Assembly (NCBI GenBank): GCA_008921705.1
Contig: VFFE01007127.1
Coordinates: 131,550 to 195,549, forward strand
Direction of reading: 5' to 3'
DNA: 64,000 bases
DNA from: Burhinus oedicnemus
Taxonomy: Eukaryota > Chordata > Aves > Charadriiformes > Burhinidae
In this document: positions 24,388 to 37,187 of the stretch, in pieces
How the letters are laid out: every line of letters starts with the position of its first letter
Numbering within the stretch: position 1 is the first letter of the stretch
Translations under genes and position numbers: made by a program
Notes under the pieces: generated by a model
Database searches by the model: none
Told to the model about the DNA's origin: nothing
Seen by the model: the letters and a program-made list of their open reading frames with translations, nothing else

Positions 24388-24626
24388 CCTAGTTCCAACC
24401 CCCCTGCCATGGGCAGGGATACCTCCCACAGGCAGGGACACCTCCCACTAGACCTGGTTGCTCAAAGCCTCGTCCAACCTGGCCTTGAACACCTCCAGGG
24501 ATGGGGCAGCCACAGCTTCTCTGGGCAACCTGGGCGCCAGTGTCTCACCACCCTCAGAGTGAAAAATTTCTTCCTGAGATCTAATCTAAATCTCCCCTCT
24601 TCCAGTTTGAAGCCATCACGCCCCTG
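24388..24626 (-). mobile_element. Older CR1 LINE, remaining piece after nested insertion
   Basis: It resumes exactly where the 23,310-23,361 piece stopped ('cctagttccaaccccc') and runs through 'cctccagggatggggcag' to the ORF2 end antisense. A tandem duplication of about 20 bases ('aggga.acctcccac') is visible at 24,414-24,450. It is the same subfamily as the copies at 18.6 and 44.1 kb. Confidence 0.9.
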
Positions 24627-27600
24627 TTAATGGGGTAAATTAACATCCACCTGTTAATTTCTGTAAGGCAGTTACTTAGACACCCCAGGATTCATGAGAA
24701 GCAACTCAATTTTTGTGACTTCTATTAGTATTTAATGGGCCACTGAAATCTGTCTGGTGAAGGTACCTGCAGATGGAGGTGGTAAACTGAGAGGTGACAT
24801 TGAGACTCACCATTTTTGTCGAAAGCAGCTGGGAAGAACTAACCCCAAATCAAAGGGAAAGTGATCTTATATACAGTCTAACCTTCCAGCAACATTTCAA
24901 CAGAAACTGTATATGCTGCTATCATATCCACAGACCGGATAAATTATCCTAACATGTCAATGCCATAAGCAAAATGACATCTTAATGTACACCAGGAGAA
25001 TGAGACCACTTCAGGGACACAAAGCTCCACTTTCTAATCCTAATAGACTTATGGAATTTGTTTCTAATAGCTAATGAATTAAGAATCTGCCAATTATACG
25101 TACACTTATTATTATGCTTCTAATGAAATAAAAGCGTGAACTTCTGTTTAATTAGAAATGAGCTCATGCTGGTGACCAGAGACACCTTTAAAATACCTTT
25201 CAGCATTTCACAACTAAGCTCATCAGGGCTTTGAGTTGGAGTGGCACTAAGGAAATGATATGGAGGTCAAGTATGAAAGATTTCAAGGCAAATAAGTATT
25301 TTTCAAAGGCTGGTCCCATATCCCTAGCAAAGAAGGTGGATGTATCTGTGTGCATAGTCATCCAGGAAATCAGAGATCATATTCCTGCTGCTTAGCACAG
25401 GGCTCAACAGAAATTAGGCTTCAAAACGTTTATTTGATGGTATTTTTAAAAGAATTGAAACGTCTTTGGCAAGAAAAAACCGACAAATATTTTCATTAAC
25501 ACTTCCAACCTGACTCTTCTTCTTTAAAAGAAGGTTACCTTTTTCTAAGAAATTAAAATAACAGATCTTAAACCTAGATCCAGAGATTACTTGTGTGCCT
25601 CAGCTACTGATCCAAAAAGCCTCCTGCTTTGCAAAGCCTCAAGAGCAAGAATGCTTCAAAAACCTCACCTAAGATGAAATCTCTAACTGATTAAACAGTT
25701 CAGAGATCACAAAAACCCCTCACTATTTTATTGCAAGCATGAAATTCTTTGGTCAAAGATCACAACTAGCTACACATCTGAACTTTAGATTAAGTGGCTA
25801 CTTAAAAAAAAAACAAAAACAAAACCCAAAAGCACTTAAAACCATCAAGTCAATATATGTTGGCAAAATGGATCATCAGCCAGCATTTATCTCTCCTCCT
25901 ACCATGTCGTATCAGCATGAAAAATAACAAGAGAAGTTTATGAGAGTACTGACATCCCAGTTTGTGTCCAGATGCTTTGGTTTGATCTAGCAATCCTCAT
26001 GTTTGGATTCGCAATGGGCTCTCCTGGCACCTTCCAGAGTAGCAACAATTTTTTGCAGGAGACGATCTGCAAAGCACAGCACTAAACCTCTAACCAGCAA
26101 CTCCTTCTTTAAGGGGCTACTGAAAACAGGCCATGGCTCCCTCCACCTCACCACAAAGAGCACTTCCATTATTCATAGCATTAGCCGGGTGCAGGGAGGG
26201 ACAACTGCCTGTTGAAACTCCCCTGTACAGAAGCACCGAGCGAAGACTTCTGTCTCTACCTTCCCTTCAACGCGCAAAACAATGTTTGTAGACGAGGCAA
26301 GTCTGAAATTGCCTCCAGCCTCTTTAGGGAAGGTTAAAAAAAAATATATACATATATATATATATAAAAATCTATTAAGGGGCCAGAATTCCTGCTTTAT
26401 GCCTGAGCATTAGCAGGCAACAAAAGAAATAGCTACAGGCCTTGACAGGAACGGAGCAGACCTTCATTTACTGGTGTAGGTCTGGTTTATGGCTGCTGTC
26501 TCTGCAGACACTACGTGCTGGCTTTCGGCAGCAGAGGCCGTCTTTTCCCTGCTCGGCAGCTGAACAGGGCAGTTATGTCAGTACAAGTATAAAACAGTGG
26601 GAGACAGGTTCAAAAAAGGTGGTGGATGAGGTTTCTGCATGCCCCTGAACAGACGGCTGCAGTCACATCTTGTTCAGGGAGGGAACTGGGAGCTCTCTTG
26701 TTAACGTAACGAACGGCAAGACCAGGTCTGGAGGAAGAGTTCGTGTCTTTAAATAGACCAATTGATATAGTCGGAAACAACCAGACAAGACCCACCAGCC
26801 CTGGTGCAGGTCAATAATGCTACAACTTTTGCAAGAGCAAGTCATTAAAAGAAACGAGCGTCTCTCGTGCTGCCTGGGTGGGAAAATGAGGTGCAGCCAG
26901 AGAAAAGTCCCCCGCAGCACGGTGCAAGAGGGCAGGTACCTACTAGATCTACTTTCTCTGCCACTCGCCCCTTGCTCGGCAAGTCGGTCTGCAAGATCAG
27001 TAAGTCTCGCTGCACGTTTCCTTTCGGTTGCAATCTGGGCGCGTGGGGTGTGCCCCGCGGCAGGGGGCAGGATGTGGTCCCACACCTCCTGTGCAGGCTG
27101 GCTGACTGCTGTGCAACACGCAGCACCCCCGTCACAGCTCAGCACCCTGAGGGCTCGGAAACCCTGCAGAAAAACACGGCATGAAGGTTACTTAGATTTC
27201 CCCCCAACTCCTCCACCACCTCGGTAGGTGGCCACAAGCCGCCCAGGAGTTTCACTCTTCCACTTTCAGGCTGCAGCTAGCAAAGAGCACTGCTGTGCAC
27301 CCCTCCCAGCGCGCTTGCTGCATTGCCCATGGCTCCTCCATCATGCAGGCCTGCAGACCAGAAGGTGGTGCTGCAAGAATGGTGTAGACACAACGGCCTG
27401 ACCTGAGTTGGGGTGGAAGATGCTGAATCATCCATCGGGCTCCATAAAGCCCCACCGCCTACCAGACCTGCTCACCCGGAACTGACAGGGTCCAAAGCTG
27501 AAGGAACTCAAGCAATTAATTGGGCATCTGAGTAGAAGCCCTCTTCTGAGGAACCTGAAATTATGACCTTGGTTTTCTGCTTTGCAAAATTTTCCTCTTT

Positions 27601-28291
27601 GAGTCTTTTGCATTCATTCATGAACAGCAGGATTGTGGGGGAGGAGATCCATAAATATGGCCCTGCTGTGGTTGCAGAGAGGATGCTTGGGCAGACAAGT
27701 AGCATTCTGACCACGCACCCAAGAAGAGAGAAACATGCCTTTTTTGGGGGGGGGAGGGTGCCTTTTTTTTTTTTTTTTTTTCTCCTAAAAGTGGGTTTGG
27801 AAGACACCGTTCCTTTCCACAGCAAAAGTAAGTGGCATTCTTACAACCAAACCGAAGGAAGGGTCCCAGAAATAAAAAAATGATGGAAGTTCCAGCCTGG
27901 ATGCAAAAGTGTTAAATGAAAAATACATGAACTGTATGATAATTGCATAAGAGCTTGTTTGTTTTCACAGTGAGGTTCTGCACAGCTCACAAACCAAATA
28001 CTATGACTTGCGGGGGCTCCGTGGGCTATTCTGCGATGCCAAGTCCTAACGGCAATGAACTGGCATGCAGTTAGTCCAACATTTGTCTTGGGAATTCCTA
28101 TTCTTAGCCCTAGACTGAACAGCAAACAACATTCATGCTCACATTTATGGGGCACTACAGATAGAGAATTTCAGGGAAAAAAACCTATACTGTCATCAAG
28201 GCCCTTGATTTTTTGGAATAAGCATTTCCAGGAAGATTAAAAGGTTGACTTTCAAAATGTCACAATCTCACATGGTCTTCAGAGATCCTCA
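24627..28291. other. Non-coding stretch, probable HIVEP3 intron
   Basis: No gene recognised. AT-rich sequence with several homeodomain-type TAAT cores occurs at about 25,030-25,180. A TA-rich dinucleotide run lies at 26,341-26,368. A G run followed by about 20 T lies at 27,745-27,782. Open frames around 26.8-27.2 kb are GC-rich and overlap in several frames with no domain. Confidence 0.5.
26341..26368. repeat. TA-rich dinucleotide microsatellite
   Basis: A short imperfect run of TA/CA steps flanked by A homopolymer. Confidence 0.8.
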
Positions 28292-28568
28292 GAGCTTAAG
28301 ACCAGAAGACAGCATGGTAAGTGATAAAGCCTGACCTCCTGCTAAACATAGGCTGCAGAACCTCTTAGACGTTACTGCATCAAGCTCGTTACTTGTCCTT
28401 GGCCTTCAGTATCTCTTATGAAAATAGAAAAGTCTTGATTTAAAGACAACAAATGGTGGTAGAAGAAGCAGTTCTCAGTTAAGAAGTTCCAGTGATCGAT
28501 TTGTTCTCTGCTAAGATTCTGTTCCTTTTTTCTAGGCTTACTTTGTCTAGCTTCACTGCCCCAACCCT
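28292..28568 (-). mobile_element. Ancient CR1-family LINE relic (3' portion)
   Basis: The order 'gcttaagaccagaag', 'ctgacctcctg.taaacataggc', 'gtcttgatttaaaga', 'agaagttccagtga' and 'tttgtctagcttca' matches the antisense 3' region of the old CR1/L3-like families known from turtles and crocodilians. It is heavily diverged with indels. It predates the other CR1 copies in the window except the one at 36.6 kb. Confidence 0.72.
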
Positions 28569-31365
28569 ACATCTATAAAATTAAATACCAGATTCTTCTT
28601 GTTGTTGTTTCTGCTCTTCGAGGAGAAATACCCTGACTATCACAAGGCAAGAACAGATCTTTGTGGGCCCTTCCTAAAACCAGCCATATATGTTGTAATT
28701 CCCTACCTACAATTACTACTTGAGATCTATTTGGGGTAAGAGAAACATATTTTAAACTTTAGACCTTACACAAACCCAAACACAGAGAATTTTTGGAAAC
28801 ATGCTTGTTTTCAATCAGCCTTCTATACATCTTACACAAACTTTCTAGCTGCAACTGGTTTTGTGGTCTGTGGAGGCTGACTGTAACACTGTGGAAGGAC
28901 TTTTGATGAGCAGCAATGGTCAGGAGCCAGAAACCATCATAATTTTCTCTGGTCATGGAGACCCTATGGTGCTGAAGGTTGAAGGGAAAAAAAGAGAGAT
29001 TTCTATTCTTTGCAAACTAGCTGACATTCCAGTACCCACAGCTGGCTATCCACTAACAGCAAAATTCATCTTATTTTTTCTGTAGCACCAAGATTTTTAA
29101 AATGTTCTTAAATACCGCAAGCAAGGAAAAAAAAAAAAAGATTATTTTTTTTCTTAGAAACTGCAGGGCTTAATAATCACAGAACACACAGTACCCGAGA
29201 CTCAAAGTTCAACGCAACGCAACCATCAGCCCCTGCAGTTTCCCTATTAGCTCCCCAGTGCATGGCTTGAGGACTGGGTACGCAGGCTGTTGTTTTTAAA
29301 GCTGTGTTCCAGTTACTTAAAGCAACAATAAATCTGCAGGGCTATTATAGCAATTTAAAAAGTAAACCTAACAGGGAAGCAAATTTGGTAGCTGTTCCAT
29401 CTGGCTGGCAGATTGAACGGAACCAAGCTGCACTCGCTATTTTAGGAGGGACTCGGAGCAAGGTCAGCCATTAAGACCAGCTCTGGAGCCGCTTCCCCAG
29501 CAGCACAGAGGAACTGGTTTACTAGAAGACACTGTATAAATATTTTGCTGAGCTGCAAAAGGAGGAAGCTTCCCCGGCCCCGGGCTGACATGTGTCATGA
29601 TGAGTTCCCAGGCACAATGCTCAATGAACGCTATTATACGAAAGGGTGTTTATTTCACATTGCAAAGTGGCTGCCAGAACACACAATCACGCGTCTTACC
29701 CCACGGCCCCGCAGGAGAAACTCCTCTCCGAAAGAGAATGAGATGATTATGTTGGGATTAACTCTTTGGCGGTGGCAGTGGGACTTCCCCCAGCCCCTGC
29801 ACTGCTTCAACCCCTGACCAAGCAGCACTGGGGGCACAAATGTTACCATTGACGCCCTCCCACATCCTGGTGAGCTAATTAAAACTCTGAATTTCAGTGC
29901 AGACAGGTGAGATCGGGGCTCTTTCCACGTCTTCACTGGTTTCATTATCTTGCCCGCTCACAGGCTTTGATGCTCTGCAGATGGTCTCCTTCCCTTCACC
30001 ACGAGGCAATGCAAGGAACAAACTTATCTCAAAGGGCTGCACTGTAGTGCTGGGCAGATCTAATCAACAGCTGAAGGGTTTTTATTTCCCTGGGGTATTT
30101 CATTTTCACTCCAATTGTCATTTTCTTAATGAAGACAAATGAAGGAAACACCAGGTTAAAAAGTCTCTATCCTTGCAAGTAAAAACAATACGCCTCTGCT
30201 CAGCCCAGCAATGGTCCTGCCTTGCACGCTTTTGCCTTGATAACAATTCTGATTTTCTTTAGCTGCTTCTGCACGGGGGTGACTGCTGTCTTTGAAGAAG
30301 CCACTCCTGAAATGCACAGTAAATAAGATCAGAATTACACCTAATTTGACCATCTGCTCCTATCCCTACTGCCAGTTTGAAACTTAACAAATTTATTGAG
30401 CAGCATGTTTTATCCCAGGATCCCAAGTCCAACACCAGGGAATCCTAGACAGCCTCACAAAACCAAGAATGCATCATTCCTGTATTACGGCTGAAACACA
30501 AGATCCTGGAGAAGTGTTGCATGACAAGCTGGTATCAGAGCTGAGCCCAGACGTCCTGTTTTGCCTCCTTTTATCATGATAAGCTTCTCTTTTTCCATTC
30601 TAAAGAACCACACTGTAAGCAAGCAATGATATTTTCCTCCCACTTCCCATGCAGCAATCTTGGCCTTGAATTGTGTGGTGGAGCCTCATTACTTCTTCTA
30701 AGAGGGCAAGAGCATCACTGGCTACTTCACTGCAGTGTATTGCAGGTTAATGTCACCATAGAAGGCTCCAGGAAGCAAGAGGTCTGGAGGGTGCTGTCAA
30801 GCTCTCAATGGCATATTCATATGAGAAGGAGAGGAGGTGGAACATTACAGACTAGCACCCAACAGAGGGCTTTGATCTCAAAGAGAACAGGATTAGACCA
30901 TGAGGTTGTGTACATCATCATACAACCTTTAATTTCTGTGATCTGCTTTCCTGTTGTTTAGCAGTGAGACATCTCCATATGGCCAGGACTTTTTGGCCAT
31001 CTGTGGTACACGAGGATACCAGTGAAGTCATCACTTTAAGTAATAACTCTTCTCTGTGTCTTCGCATGAAGTATTAACTTTCTGTAATACATTTGTGCCA
31101 TAGCACAAATGCTATGGTCAGGAGGAACACCCTAGAAAGCAGCACTTTATCTTCTGTCCCCCAAAGCTGTTCGGTCCACAGTTGCAATACCATGGCCATT
31201 GGCTCACCTACTGTCTATGAAAGCTATTGACACAGACCATGACCTGACACAGCTGAGCCTACCGCTGCTCTGCTCCAAACCTACAGACAGAGCAAATGAT
31301 GGCAATACCTTCATTGTGGCAATTACTTGTTCAGTATTGATGTCCCAGAGCTGGCAGACTGGAAA
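28569..31365. other. Non-coding stretch, probable HIVEP3 intron
   Basis: No gene recognised. A weak MIR-like minus-strand segment may lie at about 30,460-30,570. A kappaB-type decamer GGGACTTCCC is at 29,780-29,789. Confidence 0.5.
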
Positions 31366-31760
31366 TCCTATGAGGACAGGCTGAGAGAGTTGGGGTTATT
31401 TAGCCTGGAGAAGAGAAGGCTCCGGAGAGACCTTATTGTGGCCTTTCAATACTTAAAGCAGGCTTATAAGATGGGGACAGACTCTTTAATAGGGCCTGTT
31501 ACAATAGGACAAGGGGTAATGGCTTTAAACTAAAAGAGGGTAGATTTAGACTAGATATAAAGAAGAAGTTTTTTACAATGAAGGCGGTGAAACACTGGCC
31601 CAGGTTGCCCAGAGAGGTTGCCCCATCTCTGGAAACATTCAAGGTCAGGTTTGATGGGGCTCTGAGCAACCTGATCTCATTGAAGATGTCCCTGCTCATG
31701 GCAGGGGGTTGGACTAGACGACCTTTAAAGGTCCCTTCCAACCCAAACTACTCTATGATC
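31366..31760 (+). mobile_element. CR1 LINE, 5'-truncated
   Basis: Sense-strand ORF2 C-terminus ('ctgagagagttggggttatt', 'gaagagaaggctcc') followed by 'catggcagggggttggactag', 'ggtcccttccaaccc' and the terminal octamer-like 'ctctatgatcac'. The ORF2 frame is interrupted. Confidence 0.93.
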
Positions 31761-33727
31761 ACAGTTCTCAAGGTATTTGGCCTTTCAAAGACACTTGACT
31801 TCAGGACACCAACCTTGAGATCCTGCCACTCTCACAGACATACAAGAATCACTGTTACTGACAGTCATTTGAATAGTCTACTCAGGGAACTTGAGCCATT
31901 TCTGCTCCTTCAATTCTTTTGGTCCTGTCTCTTCACTTCACACTCATCCCTAAATCATCAGCGTGCACTAACCCCAGGAGATGACACATCTTAGTGTTGG
32001 ACAAGAGGCCAAAAGTTTTCTTTGTGAGCTGCTCATACGGTTCGCAGGGCAAAGGGAGGCCATGAAGTCGCTCAGCAGAGAAGACTTCTTGTTCTTAATG
32101 TTAAAAACAATGAACCTGTTTCACATGCTGGGAGCTACAGCAGGGAAACTGTTCACCCCAAGATGTTGAGATATTTCATGACAGTGTGGGAAGGCAGAGT
32201 CATCTTCTGCTCTGTAGATACTTCTGCAATGCCTACCTCCACCTCACCCAATACCTCCAGCTCTTGAACTTCTTCCCTGTAGCTCTGAGCACATCCAACA
32301 AGTTTTAAATCTCCACCCTCTTTCTTCATTACTTCCCTTAGTCATTATTTCTCATTCATTGTGACAATACCATCAACTCTCCAAAGCACTGTGGGACACT
32401 GTCCACATCCTGAATGTGTTGCATTAGCTACCAGACACCTCCAGGAGAAAGAGTTTGTCCAATGTTTAATGCAACACTTCAACCTTAGGGGAAAAGCCAG
32501 CAACAGTAGACCTAATGAGAAAAGTCCTCGCGGCCATGTACGGTCAGCAGCTCACCTACGTTGTTTCACCTCAGGGTAAAACCAGCAAAGCTCATCTTGT
32601 TTCTATGAATCATCTTAAGAAAACAGCCCCAATTAAAATATAAAACACTGCTGCCACAATATCAACTTGTGCGGGAATTTATTTTTAGAAGCAGCTTAAA
32701 ATAGAGTGTGTGTTACCTTGTTAAAAAACATCGCCTCTCTGTTTTGTTAAAGGATGACCTAAGAGCAGTGATACACACTCCTGTGCGGAGAGGCACTTCA
32801 CAGCCTGCGCCAGGACTTCTGCACACCACTAAGCTGAGAGAAAACACTGGAAAAAAAAGGAGGGAAGTCTAAAATTGATCTTAACACCTCACTGCCAATG
32901 TAATAAAATGCCAAGGCTTAAAGAGAGGAATGTAAAGGCGTAAGACAACAAGATTTTGGAAATAACACTGTGTTTCCCACTAAAAAGTGAAAACAAAAAG
33001 CCGCATGTAACTTTGGGGAAGGGATTTGGTTTCTGACAGCCAATCCTGAAACAGACTCTGATGCAACGTGGACTCTTGATTTGAAACGTCATTACCACTG
33101 TGAAACTAGGTCTCAATGCAAAGACTTGAGGACATATCCTGATCTGGCACCTCCAGTACACCCTTCTGCACCAGTGAAGTAATGGAAAAAGAAAGGAAAA
33201 GGGCCCTTGGCAGTAGCGTGTGTCCCTGCAGACATGAACCCCCAGCACCGATACTGTGGGATGCCCGTTCCCCAAAACAGGCTCCTGCTGCCTCCTGACA
33301 CAAGGACCTGAGAGGGCATCACATCCTCAGGTGTCCACCAAAAACCACTGTGATAACAAAATCTCTGCCAAGAGCAAACACTTCTTCACAGGCCACACTG
33401 TGTCCACTCTGTACCTCCTTGTGCTCCTTGCCATTTCGTGAAAGCACACAGGAAAATTCATTGATGAAGACACTGTTGAAGTCTATCAAGATCAAACCCA
33501 AAGGATACACCTCAAAACTGCCACAGGTTCATGGCACTGTGAAACCAAGTAAGAAAAGAAGAGCTGAATTAAAACAGAAGGGAAAACAGTAGTCACAGGA
33601 GATTTGAAAGTGATAAGGAAGAGACTCTGCAGAGAAGCTTCTGTCGGTGCACATGGCTGCTGCTTGGGGCTCCGCAACATCAAACCTTCCCATTTAACTG
33701 ATGAAGACATAGGGTAATGGTCATAGC
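31761..33727. other. Non-coding stretch, probable HIVEP3 intron
   Basis: No gene or confident repeat. Short open frames on both strands show no recognisable domain. Confidence 0.55.
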
Positions 33728-34120
33728 ACAGAATCATAGAATCAGACTATGGTTTAGGTTGGGAGGGACCTTAAAGATCATCTCATTCCAACCCCCCTGC
33801 CATGGGCAGGGACACCTCCCACTAGACCAGGTTGCTCAAAGCCCCATCCAACCTGGCCTTGAACACCTCCAGGGATGGGGCAGCCACAGCTTCCCTGGGC
33901 AACCTGGGCCAGTGTCTCACCACCTTCAGAGCGAAAATCTAAATCTCCCCTCTTCCAGTCTGAAGCCATCACCCCTCGTCCTATCACTACATGACCTTGT
34001 AAAAAGTCCTTCTCCAGCTTTCTTGTAGGTGCCCTTCAGATACTGGAAAGCTGCTCTAAGGTCTCCTGGAGCCTTCTCTTCTCCAGGCTGAACAACCCCA
34101 ACTCTCTCAGCCTGTCCTCT
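33728..34120 (-). mobile_element. CR1 LINE, 5'-truncated, with internal deletion
   Basis: Octamer start, 'ggttgggagggaccttaaag', 'cctccagggatggggcag' and antisense ORF2 end through 'ctctcagcctgtcctct'. Compared with the 44.1 kb copy it lacks about 20 bases after 'ttcagagcgaaa'. It faces the plus-strand copy at 31.4 kb, about 2 kb away. Confidence 0.93.
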
Positions 34121-34949
34121 TAGGCATCCACACAGAAATTTTCACAGGGAAAATCCTCTGGTCTTTCAGACTTGTAAAACTCAAAGCCATCTTGAATTTG
34201 ATTGAATCTTTCCAAGGAAGCTTACTTTCGAGTGGTGAATAAATATGAAATGAGAATAGAGAGATGAATCTGATGGAAAATTACCTCATTTGACAGATAC
34301 TGTTCTGCAACCTTCGCTATACACGGATACATATGGGCAAGCACATATGCAATGCCATACAGTTTTGTTTTGTGACAATCTGAACAGCTTTTCAGAAATG
34401 GAAAACAGTAAGAGAAAGAAGCAGCAAAAAAAGCGATGGGAAAAGTCAGTGGCATATGCAAGTGAGAAAAGATATGGCTTTTGGTGAGACGTGTAAGTGG
34501 AAAATTACAGAAGGATTGCTGCAGAGGGAAAAAGCCACGTGTGGGATGGGGCAAGGATGCTATGCAGACGGGGGGGGTTGGCCATAGCAGAAGATCAGGA
34601 GCTGCTGCCAGGGGGAGATTTGGTAGAGTTCTCATAAAAGAAGGTGCAAGAAGGGAAGAAACCTGTTTGAAGACATTAGCAGAGGGGTAGCTGGGCCACC
34701 AGAGATGGGCAATATGGGAAAGGTAACAGGAGATGGATTTACTGACAACAAAAGATGTAAGAGGAGATGGAGAACTAATGGCTGGCTCTAAATGCTGGAT
34801 GCAATATAATTCTCCCTAAAAGCCCAACCAGCCAGAGATTTATACATTGCATCATGTGAAACAACTCAAAAATATCACTAAAACTCATAAAGGTTTTAAG
34901 CAAAACTCCTTGGATGTGTTTTTATTTCACATAAATAAAAGCCAGGCAG

Positions 34950-34990
34950 CTAAATTAATCCTAATTAATCTGATTATGATTATTGCAGTG
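34950..34990. promoter_or_regulatory. Cluster of homeodomain motifs including a P3-type palindrome
   Basis: TAATCTGATTA at 34,966-34,976 fits the paired-class P3 dimer consensus TAATYNRATTA. A TAATTA core overlaps it, and a bicoid-type TAATCC lies just to the left. This is motif-level evidence only; AT-rich DNA produces TAAT cores by chance. Confidence 0.3.
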
Positions 34991-35369
34991 GTAAGAATAA
35001 TTTACTGGTACAGTAAGGCTTTTTTTTCCCCCCTCTCTCCAAAAAGCACTGCCTTTGTGCACCTGCTTTTAACACCACCATACTAGAGAGCACATCCAAA
35101 TACAATTCCATTATGGTCAGGAGAGATTTCGTCCATTCAGTGAAATGCAATGAATAAATACAAAATCATTCACATTATGTACTCTCTACAGAGATATTTA
35201 AGGCTTTTTCCCCCAAGATAAATCAGTTTTATGTAGTTAAAGTCCTTGAAAATATCAAACTGCAAATCTTTGTTCACAGAACTTAATTTCTTCTCAAATT
35301 CTTGTAACTTTGGGAAAGACATACAGGTCACAGAGGAGGGGACGAGAATCAGCATTTCTCATCCGGGCT

Positions 35370-35440
35370 CAGCCTTTGAGCCTAACACACAACTGGCTTC
35401 CTGTGCCTCACTTTCCCCCTTTGCAACATGGGAATAGAAT
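35370..35440 (+). mobile_element. Possible MIR-type SINE fragment
   Basis: The segment 'ctgtgcctcactttcccc' followed by 'gcaacatgggaatag' resembles the MIR core block. No clear ends are visible. Confidence 0.4.
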
Positions 35441-36580
35441 TTCTGGCCCTATGACACAGGTGCTGGAAATCCTAATTCACGAACACATCTATGAAGTCTG
35501 AGGTGAAAGGCAAGTAGAAATTATTTTTCCTGTTTAAGTTTAGATTTCCAGAAACAGCAGGTGTCGCAGAGATGAGGTTTGAAACCCAGAGCTGCACTGA
35601 CAAACACATATACATTTAGGTGCAGCTGACAACAAAACCCAGCTTTATACTCCTCCTGCGAGAGAAACAAGAAACTAATTCTTGTCTGAGTTCATTTGCA
35701 ACTGATTACCTTCGGGGTCCGTCCACCGTTTTTGTTTTCATTTCTTATTTGTTAAACACCGACAGTTACAGGGACATAAACAGTGGCTTTCCACTATATT
35801 TTTGGTCTCTGCGGGCAGCATCTGGCTCTGCCCCTCTGCGTTATAAATATAAGCTTGGTCTATAAAGCTTAATTTATCAGACCCTGTGGAAATTCATAAA
35901 TCCTGGAATACTACACCCTTCGCCATCTCCACCATAATGAACCTATGTGATAGTCCGCTGATAGAGAAATGCAGTGTTCAAGTCAGAGGGCAAAAAAATC
36001 CCAGTCCATCTACTCGGACACATACCGGCTGCCACCCCCAGCAGGTCCAACACATCCCCACCATCGCCCACAACTGCCTCCTCGGTTTGTAAGTCATGAA
36101 ACGAACTGCGTTTGCTTTCCTGCCCTCTGGGTCTCAGCCCCAAATGCTCTTTAATAAACAAGTATTTGCAAAAGGGCAGCTACAAGGTGTGAACGGAAGG
36201 TGGGTTATCCACTGAGAATGAAGGAAAAAAGAAAACTCTAACAAATTCATGGGGAAAAGTTGACTTGCTGATTTTCCAAGAAAGCAGAGCTTCTACTCTT
36301 CCAAACTCCTGGCCCTGCACATAACTGGTCTTGTTCAGGCAGCGGTATGGTAAACGATTTCTCATTACAAAACTTCAAAGGGGCTGATGAAATCTCTTGC
36401 TTTGGGATACAAATCTCACCGTCCCAGGGAGCTGCGTTGCCTTTTGTACCTTTTGCAAGGCGCCTGCAGCATTGCAGGACACTGCCCCAGTGTGCACTGC
36501 CAAAGGGAAGGACATATCGCGTGGGTGTCCACGGTGTCCTAGCTCTAGCACAATTCAGTATTTTTATAGTTGATTTGAAA

Positions 36581-36902
36581 GATGGAACATAGTATGCTTA
36601 CTAAAATTGCTGCTGATACCAGGCTGGGACAGGCTGCAAGTACTTCGGAGGCCAGGATTAGGATTCAAAATGATCTTGATAAATTGTAGAAATGGTCTGG
36701 AAAAAAAAAATAAGAGAAAAAGAAAAAGACAATTCAGGAATGATGGGTGAACAGTGCTGAGACAGGAATAATCAATGACATGGTCACAAGGGAAATAAAT
36801 ATCAATACTCAAGGGGTTTTTTTGGAAAGGATCTCAGGATTACCATGGATCACAGACTGAACAGGAGCTGAACATTGTCACGTTGCTGTAATAAAACCCA
36901 AC
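36581..36902 (+). mobile_element. Ancient CR1 LINE, left part, split by a later insertion
   Basis: Sense-strand relic of an old amniote CR1 ORF2. Landmarks are 'gataccaggctggga', 'gcaagtacttcggaggccag', 'ttcaaaatgatcttgataaa', 'gaaatggtctg', 'aaaggatctcagg' and 'aacattgtcacgttgctgta'. Many substitutions remove any reading frame. It is interrupted at 36,903 by a younger CR1. Confidence 0.72.
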
Positions 36903-37120
36903 ATAGAATCACAGAAGGGTTTGGGTTGGAAGGGACCTTTAAAGGCCATCTAGTCCAACCCCCCTGCCATGGGCAGGGACATCTTCAACTAGACCTGGTT
37001 GCTCAGAGTCCTGTCCAACCTGGCTTTGAATGTTTCCAGGGATGGGACATCTCCCACCTCTCTGGGCAACCTGGGCCAGTGTCTCACCACCTTCAGTGCA
37101 AGAAATTTCTTCCTTATATC
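36903..37120 (-). mobile_element. CR1 LINE, short 5'-truncated copy inserted in an ancient CR1
   Basis: Octamer 'catagaatcacagaa', then 'ggttggaagggacctttaaa', 'gaatgtttccagggatggg' and 'gcaagaaatttcttcc'. It is oriented opposite to the ancient host element on either side. Confidence 0.93.
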
Positions 37121-37187
37121 ATCACACTGCCATACGTAGAGAAGGGTACTATTCACCAGGTACACAAAGGGAACTTTTCATTTATGT

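Larger units (their letters stand above)
34121..36580. other. Non-coding stretch, probable HIVEP3 intron
   Basis: No gene recognised. Contains the homeodomain-motif cluster at 34,950-34,990 and a weak MIR-like piece at 35,370-35,440. Confidence 0.5.
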
